From Hyphomonas sp. L-53-1-40 (lineage in GTDB: Bacteria > Pseudomonadota > Alphaproteobacteria > Caulobacterales > Hyphomonadaceae), in assembly GCF_000682775.1 (NCBI RefSeq), contig NZ_AWFI01000012.1, forward strand, positions 558,001 to 622,000: DNA of 64,000 bases. The letters are read 5' to 3'. The notes below the pieces were generated by a model. That model had not been told where the DNA came from. It ran no database searches and saw only the letters and a list, made by a program, of their open reading frames with translations. Shown piece by piece: positions 7,927 to 17,245 of this stretch; position 1 is the first letter of the stretch; each line of letters starts with the position of its first letter. The position numbers were made by a program, and so were the translations under genes.

Positions 7927-8586
7927 ATGACGACGAAATTTGCCCCAGAAGCCCCGGCCGATTGTCCTCTGTGCCCGCGCCTTGTGGCGTATCGGGAAGA
8001 GGTCGCGGCGAAAGAGCCGGATTGGTTCAACGGCGCCGTGCCGAGCTTCGGGCCGGAGGATGCCGAATTGCTGATCATCGGGCTCGCGCCGGGCGTGACC
8101 GGGGCGAACCGGACGGGCCGACCATTTACCGGCGACTGGGCCGGTGACCTGCTCTATGCGACGATCGACAAGTTCGGATACTCGACCGGCACCTACGATG
8201 CGCGGCCGGATGATGGGTTGAAGCTGAAGCGCGCCATGATCACCAATGCCGTGCGCTGTGTACCGCCGCAGAACAAGCCGGTCGGCGCCGAGATCAATCA
8301 GTGCCGCCCCTTCCTGTCAGCGCGGATCTCCGCGCTGCCGAAACTGAAGGCGATGATTTGCTTGGGCAAGATTTCCCATGATTCCACGGTACGCACGCTG
8401 GGCCTGAAGCTGAAGGATTATCCCTTCGGGCATGGCACGCATTATGATGTGGAATTCAAAGACCGCCCGCTGGCGCTGATCTCCTCCTATCATTGCAGCC
8501 GCTACAACACGAATACACGCCGCCTGACACCGGAAATGTTCGAGGATGTTTTCGCGATGGCAAAGAAAGTGACAAAATCCGACTGA
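7927..8586 (+). CDS. Uracil-DNA glycosylase family 5 (UdgB type)
   Basis: This 219-residue repair enzyme removes uracil, and often hypoxanthine or xanthine, from DNA. Four cysteines suitable for a 4Fe-4S cluster are at 13, 16, 111 and 126 (CPLC near the start, CVPP and NQC later). The family 5 active-site motif GLAPGVTGANRTGRPFTGD spans residues 52-70, and the late motif ISSYHCSRYNTNT is present. It follows the GGT gene by 33 bases, with a hairpin over its ribosome binding site. Confidence 0.93.
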   Translation: MTTKFAPEAPADCPLCPRLVAYREEVAAKEPDWFNGAVPSFGPEDAELLIIGLAPGVTGANRTGRPFTGDWAGDLLYATIDKFGYSTGTYDARPDDGLKLKRAMITNAVRCVPPQNKPVGAEINQCRPFLSARISALPKLKAMICLGKISHDSTVRTLGLKLKDYPFGHGTHYDVEFKDRPLALISSYHCSRYNTNTRRLTPEMFEDVFAMAKKVTKSD

Positions 8587-8611
8587 GGGGTTTGCAATAG
8601 AGAACTTCCCG

Positions 8612-8639
8612 TTTATCGATAATATTGATTTTCGATAAA
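8612..8639. promoter_or_regulatory. Inverted repeat upstream of the DUF2306-like gene, possible operator
   Basis: TTTATCGA (8612-8619) and TCGATAAA (8632-8639) form perfect 8-bp arms separated by 12 AT-rich bases. The repeat ends 10 bases before the start codon at 8650, where a bound repressor would block transcription or initiation. The AT-rich composition stands out against the GC-rich surroundings. The regulator is unknown. Confidence 0.45.
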
Positions 8640-8649
8640 GGTCCGTTCC

Positions 8650-9447
8650 ATGCCTCGATATGCCGCTCCTATTCTGTCATGCTTTCTGGCACTGGCGTTT
8701 CTCGGCGCCGGGGCCGCCCACGCGGCAAAACTGGAAGTTGACCCGGATGCGCCGCTCTGGATCAGACTTGCGACTGACGCACTGCTCTATGCGCATATTG
8801 GCGGTGGGACTGTCGGGCTCGTGTCCGGTGCTGCCGCGATTGCGACGCGCAAAGGCCGAGCTGTTCACCGGCTTGCCGGGCAAATTTTCTTCGTTTCCAT
8901 GTTCATCACCTACCTGATCGGCGCAGGCGTCGCTCCATTCCTGGAGGAAGGGCAGCGACCCAATTTCGTGGCCGGCATTCTGGCCCTGTATCTGCTCATC
9001 ACGGCTCTGGTCACGGTTCGCCAGCGCGGGCCGGTCCGGGTCAACTGGCAGCACCATGCTGGTCTCGCAACAGCGCTCGGGATCACGCTGATGGGCGTCA
9101 TTTTCATGTATATGGGCGCAAATAGCGAAACAGGCACGGTGGATGGCTCGCCCCCTCAGGCATTTGTCCTGTTTGCGGTGGCAGGCAGCTTTGCTGCCTT
9201 CGGAGAATTCAACGTGATACGGAAAAAGGCGCTGTCCTACGCCGCACGTATATCGCGTCATCTCTGGCGCATGTGCTTTTCGATGTTTATTGCCTCAGGC
9301 TCGCTTTTCCTCGGTCAGCCGCAAGTCTTTCCCGAGGGCTTCAACCAGTCCGCCTGGCCATTCCTGCTGGCCTTTATGCCACTATTTGCGCTGCTCATCT
9401 GGCTGGTTCTGGTGAGGTTTCGCGGCGCAAAACTCCGCGCCGCCTGA
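8650..9447 (+). CDS. DUF2306-like multi-pass membrane protein
   Basis: The 265-residue product has about seven hydrophobic segments, the first perhaps a signal ending AHAA. LYAHIGGGTVGLVSGAAAI, followed by KGRAVHRLAGQIFF, is the conserved His/Arg pattern of DUF2306-type predicted membrane proteins. A later ISRHLWRMCFSMF segment also fits. The spaced histidines at membrane faces could bind haem or a metal, but no function is established. A palindrome just upstream suggests individual regulation. Confidence 0.7.
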   Translation: MPRYAAPILSCFLALAFLGAGAAHAAKLEVDPDAPLWIRLATDALLYAHIGGGTVGLVSGAAAIATRKGRAVHRLAGQIFFVSMFITYLIGAGVAPFLEEGQRPNFVAGILALYLLITALVTVRQRGPVRVNWQHHAGLATALGITLMGVIFMYMGANSETGTVDGSPPQAFVLFAVAGSFAAFGEFNVIRKKALSYAARISRHLWRMCFSMFIASGSLFLGQPQVFPEGFNQSAWPFLLAFMPLFALLIWLVLVRFRGAKLRAA

Positions 9448-9457
9448 GCGGTAGTCC

Positions 9458-9937
9458 TCACCCTTCCTTCAGGATCCGCGCCTTCTGGCGTTGCCAGTCG
9501 CGTTTGGCTTCAACGTCGCGCTTGTCATGACTCTTGCGGCCGGTGGCGAGGCCGATCAGGATCTTCGCCATGCCGCGCTCGTTGAAATAGAGCTTCAGCG
9601 GCACGATGGTGCGCCCGGCCCGGTCGACGGACTGGGTGAGCTTGGCCAGCTCCCGCTTGGACACGAGCAGTTTCCGCTTGCGCTTCGGCTCATGATTGAA
9701 CCGGTTGGCGGCATTGTAGATCGGGATATCCGCATTGATCAGGTAGAGGCCGCCATCTTCCGGGCTGACATAGGCTTCAGCGATATTGGCCTTGCCCTGA
9801 CGCAGGGATTTTACCTCGGAGCCGACCAGCATGATGCCAGCCTCCAGCGTGTCCTCGACCGCATAATCGCGGCGGGAGCGGCGGTTCTCCGCGACCAGCC
9901 CATCCGAGCGGCCCTTGGTCTGGTTTTTCTTCGACAT
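9458..9937 (-). CDS. smpB: SsrA-binding protein SmpB
   Basis: The 159-residue product is the tmRNA partner that brings SsrA to stalled ribosomes. Diagnostic segments are [41 protein letters not shown] and the basic C-terminal tail [27 protein letters not shown]. The gene lies 9 bases after dapA on the same strand, an order common in Alphaproteobacteria. The tmRNA gene itself is not in the window. Confidence 0.97.
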   Translation of the reverse strand: MSKKNQTKGRSDGLVAENRRSRRDYAVEDTLEAGIMLVGSEVKSLRQGKANIAEAYVSPEDGGLYLINADIPIYNAANRFNHEPKRKRKLLVSKRELAKLTQSVDRAGRTIVPLKLYFNERGMAKILIGLATGRKSHDKRDVEAKRDWQRQKARILKEG

Positions 9938-9946
9938 CGCCCTGAT

Positions 9947-10828
9947 TTAGGCGCTCAGGCCCGCAAGTGCCATGGCTTGGTCGATTTCAGCCCGTTTTTC
10001 TGCACCTGGGCTGGTGATCGGCAGGCGCACCTCGTCGGTGCAGAAGCCGAGCCGCGACAAGGCATATTTCGCCGGTCCGGGCGATGGCGAGCAGAACATG
10101 GCCTTGTGCAACGCGATCAGCTTGCGCTCTATCGCGCGAGCCTCATCAAGATTTCCAGCATGGAAAGCCGTGTGCATGGCAGCACATGCTTCCGGCATGA
10201 CGTTCGCCGTGACCGAGATGCAGCCCATGCCGCCCATGGCAAGATGGCCCAGCGCACTCGGGTCGTCGCCGGACAGCTGAACAAATTGCGTGCCTTCCGG
10301 GATCGCAGCGGCGTGCTGGCTGACGCGGTCCATGTCGCCAGTCGCGTCCTTGATGCCGACAATGTTGGGCAATTGGGCCAGGCGGGTGACCGTATCCGGC
10401 GCGAGATCCACAACGGTGCGGCCCGGCACATTGTAAAGCAGGACCGGAAGCGCGACCGAGTCGTTGATCGCTCGGAAATGGGCCTCAAGGCCTTCCTGAT
10501 TGGGATTGTTGTAATAGGGGCATACGACCAACGCAGCGTCAGCGCCGACAGCCTTGGCGTGCTCGACCAGTTCGATTGCCTCGTCTGTGGCATTGGCCCC
10601 GGCCCCAGCAATCACGGGCACGCGACCTTTGGTAATTTCAACACAAAGCGTTACGACATCCTTATGCTCTTGGGTGGAGAGTGTGGACGTCTCGCCCGTA
10701 GTGCCGACCGGCACGAGCGCGCTGGAACCGCCAGCAATCTGGCGCTCTACCAGCGCTGCAAAAGCGTCCCGGTCAACAGCACCATTGCTGAAGGGTGTGA
10801 CGAGAGCTGGGATTGAGCCATGGAACAT
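9947..10828 (-). CDS. dapA: 4-hydroxy-tetrahydrodipicolinate synthase DapA
   Basis: The 293-residue product condenses pyruvate with aspartate semialdehyde in lysine and diaminopimelate synthesis. The frame is open further upstream, but homology begins at [13 protein letters not shown] (ATG at 10828). Seen are [10 protein letters not shown], the tyrosine region LLYNVPGRT, and the Schiff-base lysine in VGIKDATGD. It is followed closely by smpB and faces the lytic transglycosylase gene. Confidence 0.95.
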   Translation of the reverse strand: MFHGSIPALVTPFSNGAVDRDAFAALVERQIAGGSSALVPVGTTGETSTLSTQEHKDVVTLCVEITKGRVPVIAGAGANATDEAIELVEHAKAVGADAALVVCPYYNNPNQEGLEAHFRAINDSVALPVLLYNVPGRTVVDLAPDTVTRLAQLPNIVGIKDATGDMDRVSQHAAAIPEGTQFVQLSGDDPSALGHLAMGGMGCISVTANVMPEACAAMHTAFHAGNLDEARAIERKLIALHKAMFCSPSPGPAKYALSRLGFCTDEVRLPITSPGAEKRAEIDQAMALAGLSA

Positions 10829-10930
10829 CGTAAATTTGCCGCGATTCAGGTGTTGTTTGTCTTGATCGAGTATGAATCGCCAATGCCTTCTCACGCTTTG
10901 GCCAAGAAATAAACTCTGCAGAGACGTTTC

Positions 10931-12927
10931 ATGATGCGACCCGTTGCCATTTTTGCCTCTCTTGCCGTGCTGTCCCCGGCGGCTGTCTGAAACCCGACCG
11001 ACCCTATGCGTCTTCCGTAACGGATGCCCGCAATGCGGAAATCCTGCACAAGGCACTCCGCGCGGCTGACCGCTATGACTGGCCGACTGTGGCACATCTG
11101 CAGACTCAGGCCTCTGATGCCGACGTGCGAAACCTCATTATGTGGATCCGGGCCAGCCGCGGCGTTCCGGGCATGAATTTCTCGGAAGTCTCGTTCGCGC
11201 TGGACAAGCTGCAAGACTGGCCGAAAAAGACCTCCATGCGCCGCCGCGCCGAAGAGATTATCGGCGAATCGTCTTTCAGCCATAAGGAACGCATCGACTG
11301 GCTGACCGAGTCGGGTCCGATTACCGGAGCTGGCAAGATCGCGCTGGCCGATAGCTGGCGTGCGATTGGTGAACCCGGCAAGGCGCTGGAAGCCGTGCGT
11401 GACGCCTGGCACAATAATTCCCTCGAACGCGACGTCGAGCGCGAAGTCCTGTCCACTTATGGCAAACAGCTGACCCAGTATGATCACCGCGCCCGTGTCG
11501 AGTTCCTGCTATGGACCAACCAACGCACGGCTGCATCGAAGCTCAAATACCTGCTCACGTCTGACTATCGTAAACTGGTCGACGCCCGCATCGCGCTCGC
11601 TGCGCGGTCGCGCAATGTTGATGCATTGGTCGATGCCGTCCCCGCCAACTTGCAGGACAATCCCGGCCTGCTCTACGAGCGCGCCAAATGGCGCCGCCAG
11701 AAACTGCGCAACCAGGATGTGGCGACCCCATTGCTAACGGGCATCGACGGGAATGACATTCCGGAAGCTGGCCGCTCGCGCCTGTGGGACGAACGCAACA
11801 TCGCGATCCGGACAGATCTGAAGGACGGCAACTGGAGCCGCGCCTACCAGCTGGCCTCACCGCATGGCATGGAAAGCGGCGGCGACTTCGCCGAGGCCGA
11901 ATGGGTGTCTGGGTGGATCGCCCTGCGCCTGAAGAATGATGCGGATCGCAGCCTGCAGCATTTCGAGACCATGTCTGACGGCGTCTCAACACCGATCAGC
12001 CTTGCACGCGGCAAGTATTGGGCTGGTCGCGCCCGCGATGCGCTTGGCCAACCGGATGCCGCACGGACAGATTACACGGCGGCAGCTGAGCACAAGTTCA
12101 CCTATTACGGACAACTTGCCGCCGAGCGTCTGGACGACAAGAAGCTCGCCTTCCCGAAGACCTCAGAGCCGACCGCAGAAGAGATTGCAGCCTTCGAGGA
12201 CAAGCCAATGGTTCAGGCCCTGCGCCTGCTTGGCGAGAGCGGTGAGGAACGCCTGTTCCGTGAATTCGCCTATCACATGGACGACCTGCTTGAGACCGAG
12301 TCCGAATATCTGCTGCTCGCCCGCATTGCTACGGAGTATCAGGTGCCGGATGTCGGGGTTCGTGGTGCCAAGGCCGGTCTTGCCAAAGGCATTGTCTCTA
12401 CCGATGCCGCCTACCCGGTGGTTGCCTATCCGCTTCTGCGCGAGCCACAGGTAGAGCGGCCGCTAATGCTGGCCCTGTCTCGGCAGGAAAGCGAAATGAA
12501 CCCGAACGCGATCAGCCATGTTGGCGCACGCGGCCTGATGCAATTCATGCCGGCCACCGCTCGTAACGAAGCGCGGCTACGCGGCCTGCCTTACCGCACT
12601 TCCTGGCTGACCGATGATCCGGGCTATAACATGACCCTAGGCGGCCAGCATCTGGACACGCTGCTCTCGCGGTTCAATGGCAGCTACATCATGACAGCCG
12701 CCGCCTATAATGCCGGGCCTAGCCGACCGCGCCAGTGGATCCAGGACTATGGCGATCCCCGCACTGGTCAGGTCGATCCGATTGACTGGGTGGAATTCAT
12801 TCCCTTCTCGGAAACCCGCAATTACGTCCAACGCGTCCTTGAGAACACTCAGGTCTACCGTCACCGCCTCAGCGGAGAGCCGATTGATATCGAGATTGAG
12901 GAAGATCTCGACCGAGGGCGGGAATAG
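10931..12927 (+). CDS. Soluble lytic murein transglycosylase (Slt type) with an apparent frameshift near its start
   Basis: The catalytic GH23 domain is clear near the C-terminus: [19 protein letters not shown] with the catalytic Glu, then [10 protein letters not shown] and [15 protein letters not shown] helical superhelix domain precedes it. The first usable start in the main frame is GTG at 11089, but the frame is open and homologous-looking upstream ([10 protein letters not shown] before 11089) and has no ATG, GTG or TTG there. A signal-like peptide, [16 protein letters not shown], starts at 10931 in the neighbouring frame and stops at 10988-10990. One extra base near 10974-10983 would join the two. 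It cleaves peptidoglycan in the periplasm. Confidence 0.85.
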
Positions 12928-12930
12928 GTC

Positions 12931-14502
12931 CTACCGCGCCGGAACGTGCGCCGCGATCAGCTGAGGCCCGTCCGCAGCAAACGCCCGCTCAAGCGCAAGA
13001 TCGAACTCTTCCGCATTCGTGGCGTTGACTGCGGGTACACCCTGCGCCTCTGACAGCTTCACCCAATCGATCTCGGGATGGCCGAGGCCAAGCAGTTCCT
13101 GCGCGGCAGGCCCCGGATTGCCAGCGCCTGTCCGCGCCAGTTCTATATTCAGGATACGGTAGGAATGGTTGACGAAGACCACGTTGACCACATTCGCGCC
13201 TTCGCGCGCCATGCTCCAAAGTGCCTGATTGGTATACATGCCCGCACCGTCGCCGGTGATGCAGAGCGTCTTGCGGTCAGGCGCAGCGAGCGATGCCCCC
13301 AACGCGAGCGGCATGCCCTGCCCGATCGCGCCGCCCGTCAGCATCATCCAGTCATGCGGCCGGGCGCGCTGGGTCATCAGGAAGCTAGGCAGGCCATTGG
13401 AGACGCCATCATCCGAGACGAAACTGCCTTCCGGCATGTGGCGGGCAATGGATGCGCCAATCGTAGCAGCATTGAGAGCGCCTGTCGGTGCAGCGGGCAG
13501 GTCCAGCTCAGCCACTGGCGCGGCTTCCTTCGCACCGAGCGCATCTGCGAGCGCCTCAAGGATCGCGGCGCTGTCGGTCTCCGGTCCGCCAATCTTCATC
13601 GGTGTACATCCTTCCGGCACAAGCACGCTCGGCTTGCCGGGATAGGCGAAGAAGGCCACCGGCACCTGCGTACCTGCGATCAGCATCAGGTCCGAGCCTT
13701 CAAGGTCCGACATGGCGCCTTCGGCGAAGTATTGCATCCGGTCCGGGATGAACCGCCCAGCCCCCCGCGCCTGGCGTGGAAAGAAGGTATCGGTCAGCAC
13801 ACGTACGCCTGCGGCCTTTACACGCGCAGCCTGTGCCAGGCCCGCTTCAGTCAGCGCGGTGCCATTGATGATGATGATCGGCTTGCTGGCAGATTTGACG
13901 GCGGCCGCAGCTGCTTCGATAGCAGTCGGGTCAGGCTTGCGCAGCGATGGACGCCCGCGCTTTGCGCCGGGTTTCCCACCTTCCAGCCAAGCGGTGTCGG
14001 CGGGAAGGATGAGGGAGACCGGGCCGGGTTCAGGCCCAAAGCTCGCCTCCCAAGCCTGCGCGGCAAGATCGCCGGCCTTGGCAACCGTGTCAGCGGACTT
14101 GACCCAGCGGGAGTTTGGCCCGGCCATGCCGATGACATCCGAGGCCAGCGGCGCATCATAGCGCTGGTGCGGCACGGCATGATCGCCGATCACATTGATC
14201 ATTGGTGTCCATGCCCGGCGGGCATTGTGGATGTTTGCCCCGCCATTGAGATAGCCCGCACCGAGGTGCAGCAACGTCATGGCAGGCGTTCCGGTTACAC
14301 GCGCGTGACCGTCAGCGGCGCCGGTTGCGACACCTTCGAACAAGCAGAGCGTCGACTTGATGCGCGGCTCATGATCGAGCGCGGTGACGAGATGCATTTC
14401 GGACGTGCCGGGATTGGCGAAGCACGCCGTTACGCCATGGTCGGCCAGCGTGGAAACAAGCGCCTCGGCGCCGGTCATCTTTTCAAGTGGCTGATCTGTC
14501 AT
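12931..14502 (-). CDS. Thiamine-pyrophosphate enzyme, benzoylformate decarboxylase / acetolactate synthase large-subunit-like
   Basis: The 523-residue product has the three TPP-enzyme domains: an N-terminal Pyr domain with the conserved Glu in LCLFEGVATGAADGHAR, a central domain, and a C-terminal PP domain with the GDGAGMYTNQALWSMAREGANVVNVVFVNHSYRILN block (GDG...N thiamine motif). It is shorter than true acetolactate synthases and has no nearby small subunit, so a 2-keto-acid decarboxylase or lyase role is more likely. It lies 43 bases after the feruloyl-CoA synthase gene, suggesting a shared catabolic role. Confidence 0.85.
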   Translation of the reverse strand: MTDQPLEKMTGAEALVSTLADHGVTACFANPGTSEMHLVTALDHEPRIKSTLCLFEGVATGAADGHARVTGTPAMTLLHLGAGYLNGGANIHNARRAWTPMINVIGDHAVPHQRYDAPLASDVIGMAGPNSRWVKSADTVAKAGDLAAQAWEASFGPEPGPVSLILPADTAWLEGGKPGAKRGRPSLRKPDPTAIEAAAAAVKSASKPIIIINGTALTEAGLAQAARVKAAGVRVLTDTFFPRQARGAGRFIPDRMQYFAEGAMSDLEGSDLMLIAGTQVPVAFFAYPGKPSVLVPEGCTPMKIGGPETDSAAILEALADALGAKEAAPVAELDLPAAPTGALNAATIGASIARHMPEGSFVSDDGVSNGLPSFLMTQRARPHDWMMLTGGAIGQGMPLALGASLAAPDRKTLCITGDGAGMYTNQALWSMAREGANVVNVVFVNHSYRILNIELARTGAGNPGPAAQELLGLGHPEIDWVKLSEAQGVPAVNATNAEEFDLALERAFAADGPQLIAAHVPAR

Positions 14503-14545
14503 CCGGGTTCCCTTTGAGATTCTTGTTCGTGTTCGGTGTCTTGCG

Positions 14546-16420
14546 CTACAGAATCAGCAAATTCGCAGGCGTCTCGCTTGTTTCGGCGAACAGCGTGTCG
14601 ACTTGGTCCTTTCGGAGATCCTGTGTGCGCGACTGGTTGATGTAGCCCTTCTCGGTAATCTCGCCATTGTCCGCCAGCGGAGGACAGGTTTGCAGCAGCA
14701 CACGGGCGACCCGAGCAGACACATTCGGATGTGTCTTGTTGTGGGCCACTAGTCCTTCGCGAACTTTCTCATGGATGGTCGGGTGCGCGACAAGTTGGTC
14801 CAACGGCAAATCCTCACCAATCAGGCGACGACACCATGCTTCATTCAGGAAACCAAGCAGGCGCACATCATTGCGGTTCAGGCCACAGACAACAGCATCA
14901 GACAGTGCACCGCCGGTCGCAGCCACGGCCTGCACGCGCACGGTGCCTGCTGAAACCCAGGTCCCATTGGCGAGCTTGAACTCTTCGGCCGTGCGCCCGT
15001 CAAAGGCGAGGCCACGTTCGGGGTTGTCGGGATCGACGAATTTCACCGCATCGCCGAGCTTGTAGAAGCCTTCCTCGTCGAAAGCTTCTGCGGTCTTGGC
15101 TTCGTTGCGAAAATAGCCGGGTGTCACGTTCACGCCTTTGACGCGCAACTCCATCTTTTCGGCATTCGGCACCATCTTGAACGTGTTGCCCGGCAGCGGC
15201 AGGCCGATCAGCCCCATCCGGTCGTTCGGCCAGTGCACATTCGACGCCGTCGGGGCGGTCTCGGTCGCGCCGTAGCCGGCTGAGAGGGAAATCCGTTCGC
15301 CAGTGATACGCACGGCGACAGCCTGAATGCGCTCATAGATATCCTGTCCCATGGATGCGCCACCATAGGCCATGCAAACGAGTCGTTTGAAGAAAACCTC
15401 TGCTAGCTGATCATCCCGTTCAAGCTCCGTCGCGAGGGCAGCCCATGCCGCCGGCACGGTCGTGTGCTGGGTGGTGGAGACCTCTTTCAGATTCCGCAAC
15501 ATTTCCGGAAGTCGTGCGGGCGTCGGCGCGCCTTGGTCTATGTAGAGCGTACCGCCCCAGTCGAGCATATTGTGCAGGATCGAATGCGCACCATAAGTAT
15601 GGCTCCAAGGCAGGAAATTGCACATGACCTGCGTGCCGCCCGTCAGCTCATCGAGACGCTCCTCATCCCAGATCGAGCGGATCATCCGGGCATTGGAGGC
15701 GACCATGCCGTGCAGATTGATGACCGCCTTCGGCTCGCCGGTAGAGCCGGATGTCATCATGTATTTTGCCACCGTGTCTGGCGTGAGACGGGCATAGGCT
15801 TCATCCACCGCCGAAGTAGGCGACCGCATGAATTGTTCGAAACGCACCGCATCGCAACGCTCCGGCGCGCTGCCACTATAGATGACGAGGCGGCCATCAA
15901 GATCCAGTCCATCGAGCGCGCGCTGATAGTCCGCGCCATCCTCGACATAGATGAATTTCGGCTGGGTCAGGCCATCAATATATTTGAGGCGGCCAAGGTC
16001 TTCGCTGAGCAGCGCATAGGCCGGTGTGACGGGCACGGCCGGGCTGCCGGCCCACATGGCCGCATACATGATCAGCGCATTGGCGATGGAATTCTTTGAC
16101 AGGATCATCAGGGGCGCACCCTGCCCGGCGCCTGCATCGAGAAAGCCTTGCGCAAGCCGGCGCACGGCATCAAGTCCCGCCGCATAGGTGATTGTGTTCC
16201 AGCCTTCGGCATCCGGCTTTTCCGGATCACGTTCCGCCAACCACACTGTATCTGGCCGATGCTCGGCCCAATGGACAAGCGCCGCCAGCATGTGTGGCGG
16301 GCACGCTTTCAGGGGCTGGCCATTATCGAGGTAGATCGTCCCGTCGGGTCGCCGATCGATCTCCAACTTCAGCGGCAGATAGGGTACTTCCCGGAAGGGC
16401 AGGTCCGACGTGTCAGGCAT
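14546..16420 (-). CDS. Feruloyl-CoA synthase (AMP-forming acid-CoA ligase)
   Basis: The 624-residue member of the ANL superfamily activates a carboxylic acid with ATP and CoA. The phosphate loop is MMTSGSTGEPKAVI, the adenine motif is GYGATETAPT, and the hinge region reads YFRNEAKTAEAFDEEGFYKLGDAVKF. The C-terminal DNGEITEKGYINQ carries the acylation lysine. The FWRNP-type and C-terminal patterns match the feruloyl-CoA synthetase branch. No hydratase/aldolase for feruloyl-CoA is adjacent, so the exact acid is open. Confidence 0.85.
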   Translation of the reverse strand: MPDTSDLPFREVPYLPLKLEIDRRPDGTIYLDNGQPLKACPPHMLAALVHWAEHRPDTVWLAERDPEKPDAEGWNTITYAAGLDAVRRLAQGFLDAGAGQGAPLMILSKNSIANALIMYAAMWAGSPAVPVTPAYALLSEDLGRLKYIDGLTQPKFIYVEDGADYQRALDGLDLDGRLVIYSGSAPERCDAVRFEQFMRSPTSAVDEAYARLTPDTVAKYMMTSGSTGEPKAVINLHGMVASNARMIRSIWDEERLDELTGGTQVMCNFLPWSHTYGAHSILHNMLDWGGTLYIDQGAPTPARLPEMLRNLKEVSTTQHTTVPAAWAALATELERDDQLAEVFFKRLVCMAYGGASMGQDIYERIQAVAVRITGERISLSAGYGATETAPTASNVHWPNDRMGLIGLPLPGNTFKMVPNAEKMELRVKGVNVTPGYFRNEAKTAEAFDEEGFYKLGDAVKFVDPDNPERGLAFDGRTAEEFKLANGTWVSAGTVRVQAVAATGGALSDAVVCGLNRNDVRLLGFLNEAWCRRLIGEDLPLDQLVAHPTIHEKVREGLVAHNKTHPNVSARVARVLLQTCPPLADNGEITEKGYINQSRTQDLRKDQVDTLFAETSETPANLLIL

Positions 16421-16459
16421 AATGTGCGCGTTTCTTCCCGTATATTTTTTCTTTCCGGC

Positions 16460-17245
16460 TCATTCAAAGCCGCTTGTGGGAATATGGATCACTTCTCCGC
16501 AGTGCTTGCAATGCACGGCATCGCGTTCGTGAAGTCGCAGGCCACACTCATCGCATTCCTGTTCAACCTTGTCGCGCGGCTCGATAATAGTGCGAATGAG
16601 CTGCAGGAAGAGGGTCAAACCCAGCACCATCACTATTATCGACAGAAGTCGTCCGCCAGGACCAACCATCAGAACATCGCCATAGCCAGTTGTGGTCAGG
16701 CTCGTGACCGTGAAATAGAGCGCGTCTATATAGGTGCGGATGCCGTCATTGATGCCGACCTGGGTCGAATAGACGACCGCAGCCATGATGAAGACGAACA
16801 CAGCCAGGTTGGTCACCTTATCGATGATCCGCTCATGCCGCTGAAAGAAGGGGGTGATCACCTTCACTCGCTTGATAAAGGTGAACGCGCGAATGGCCCT
16901 GACCGCACGGAGCACGCGCAGGAAGGCGAAATTCGAAACCAGCAGCGGCGCAAACATGGTGATCACGACGACAAGATCCGCAATATTGATGGGCCGGACC
17001 ACGAAATTCCAGCGGTGCCGCGCGATATAGAACCGCGCCAACAGGTCGGCGAGGATCACACTTCCAATCACGTAATCGACAGCGATATGCGTGCGGTCCC
17101 GCTGGTCAAAGGGCGCCCAGAGGAAATAGCCGATGGTAACGAAATCGAACGCCAGCATGGCCCAGCGAAACAGGAACGGCCATTTGCCCGTACCCTCATA
17201 CAGCCAGAATAAAGCCCGGTTCAGCCCCTTGCGTTCGTGCTTCAA
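16460..17245 (-). CDS. Voltage-gated-type potassium channel with a C-terminal zinc ribbon
   Basis: The 261-residue product has six transmembrane segments. The S4-like stretch FLRVLRAVRAIRAFTFIKR (residues 108-126) carries Arg at every third position. The pore has the selectivity filter TTGYGD at 185-190. The cytosolic tail ends in a CDEC...CKHC zinc ribbon (Cys 231, 234, 246, 249), which is unusual for this family. The start overlaps the end of pyrC by 4 bases (ATGA), so translation is probably coupled. Potassium selectivity is inferred from the filter. Confidence 0.9.
   Translation of the reverse strand: MKHERKGLNRALFWLYEGTGKWPFLFRWAMLAFDFVTIGYFLWAPFDQRDRTHIAVDYVIGSVILADLLARFYIARHRWNFVVRPINIADLVVVITMFAPLLVSNFAFLRVLRAVRAIRAFTFIKRVKVITPFFQRHERIIDKVTNLAVFVFIMAAVVYSTQVGINDGIRTYIDALYFTVTSLTTTGYGDVLMVGPGGRLLSIIVMVLGLTLFLQLIRTIIEPRDKVEQECDECGLRLHERDAVHCKHCGEVIHIPTSGFE

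Noticed and set aside
9491-10816. 441-codon plus-strand frame over smpB and dapA
   Set aside because: Both minus-strand genes are textbook matches. The frame crosses their junction.
13078-14517. 479-codon frame opposite the TPP enzyme
   Set aside because: The minus-strand gene has all TPP-enzyme motifs. The plus-strand product is low in structure and rich in Arg and His, as shadows are.
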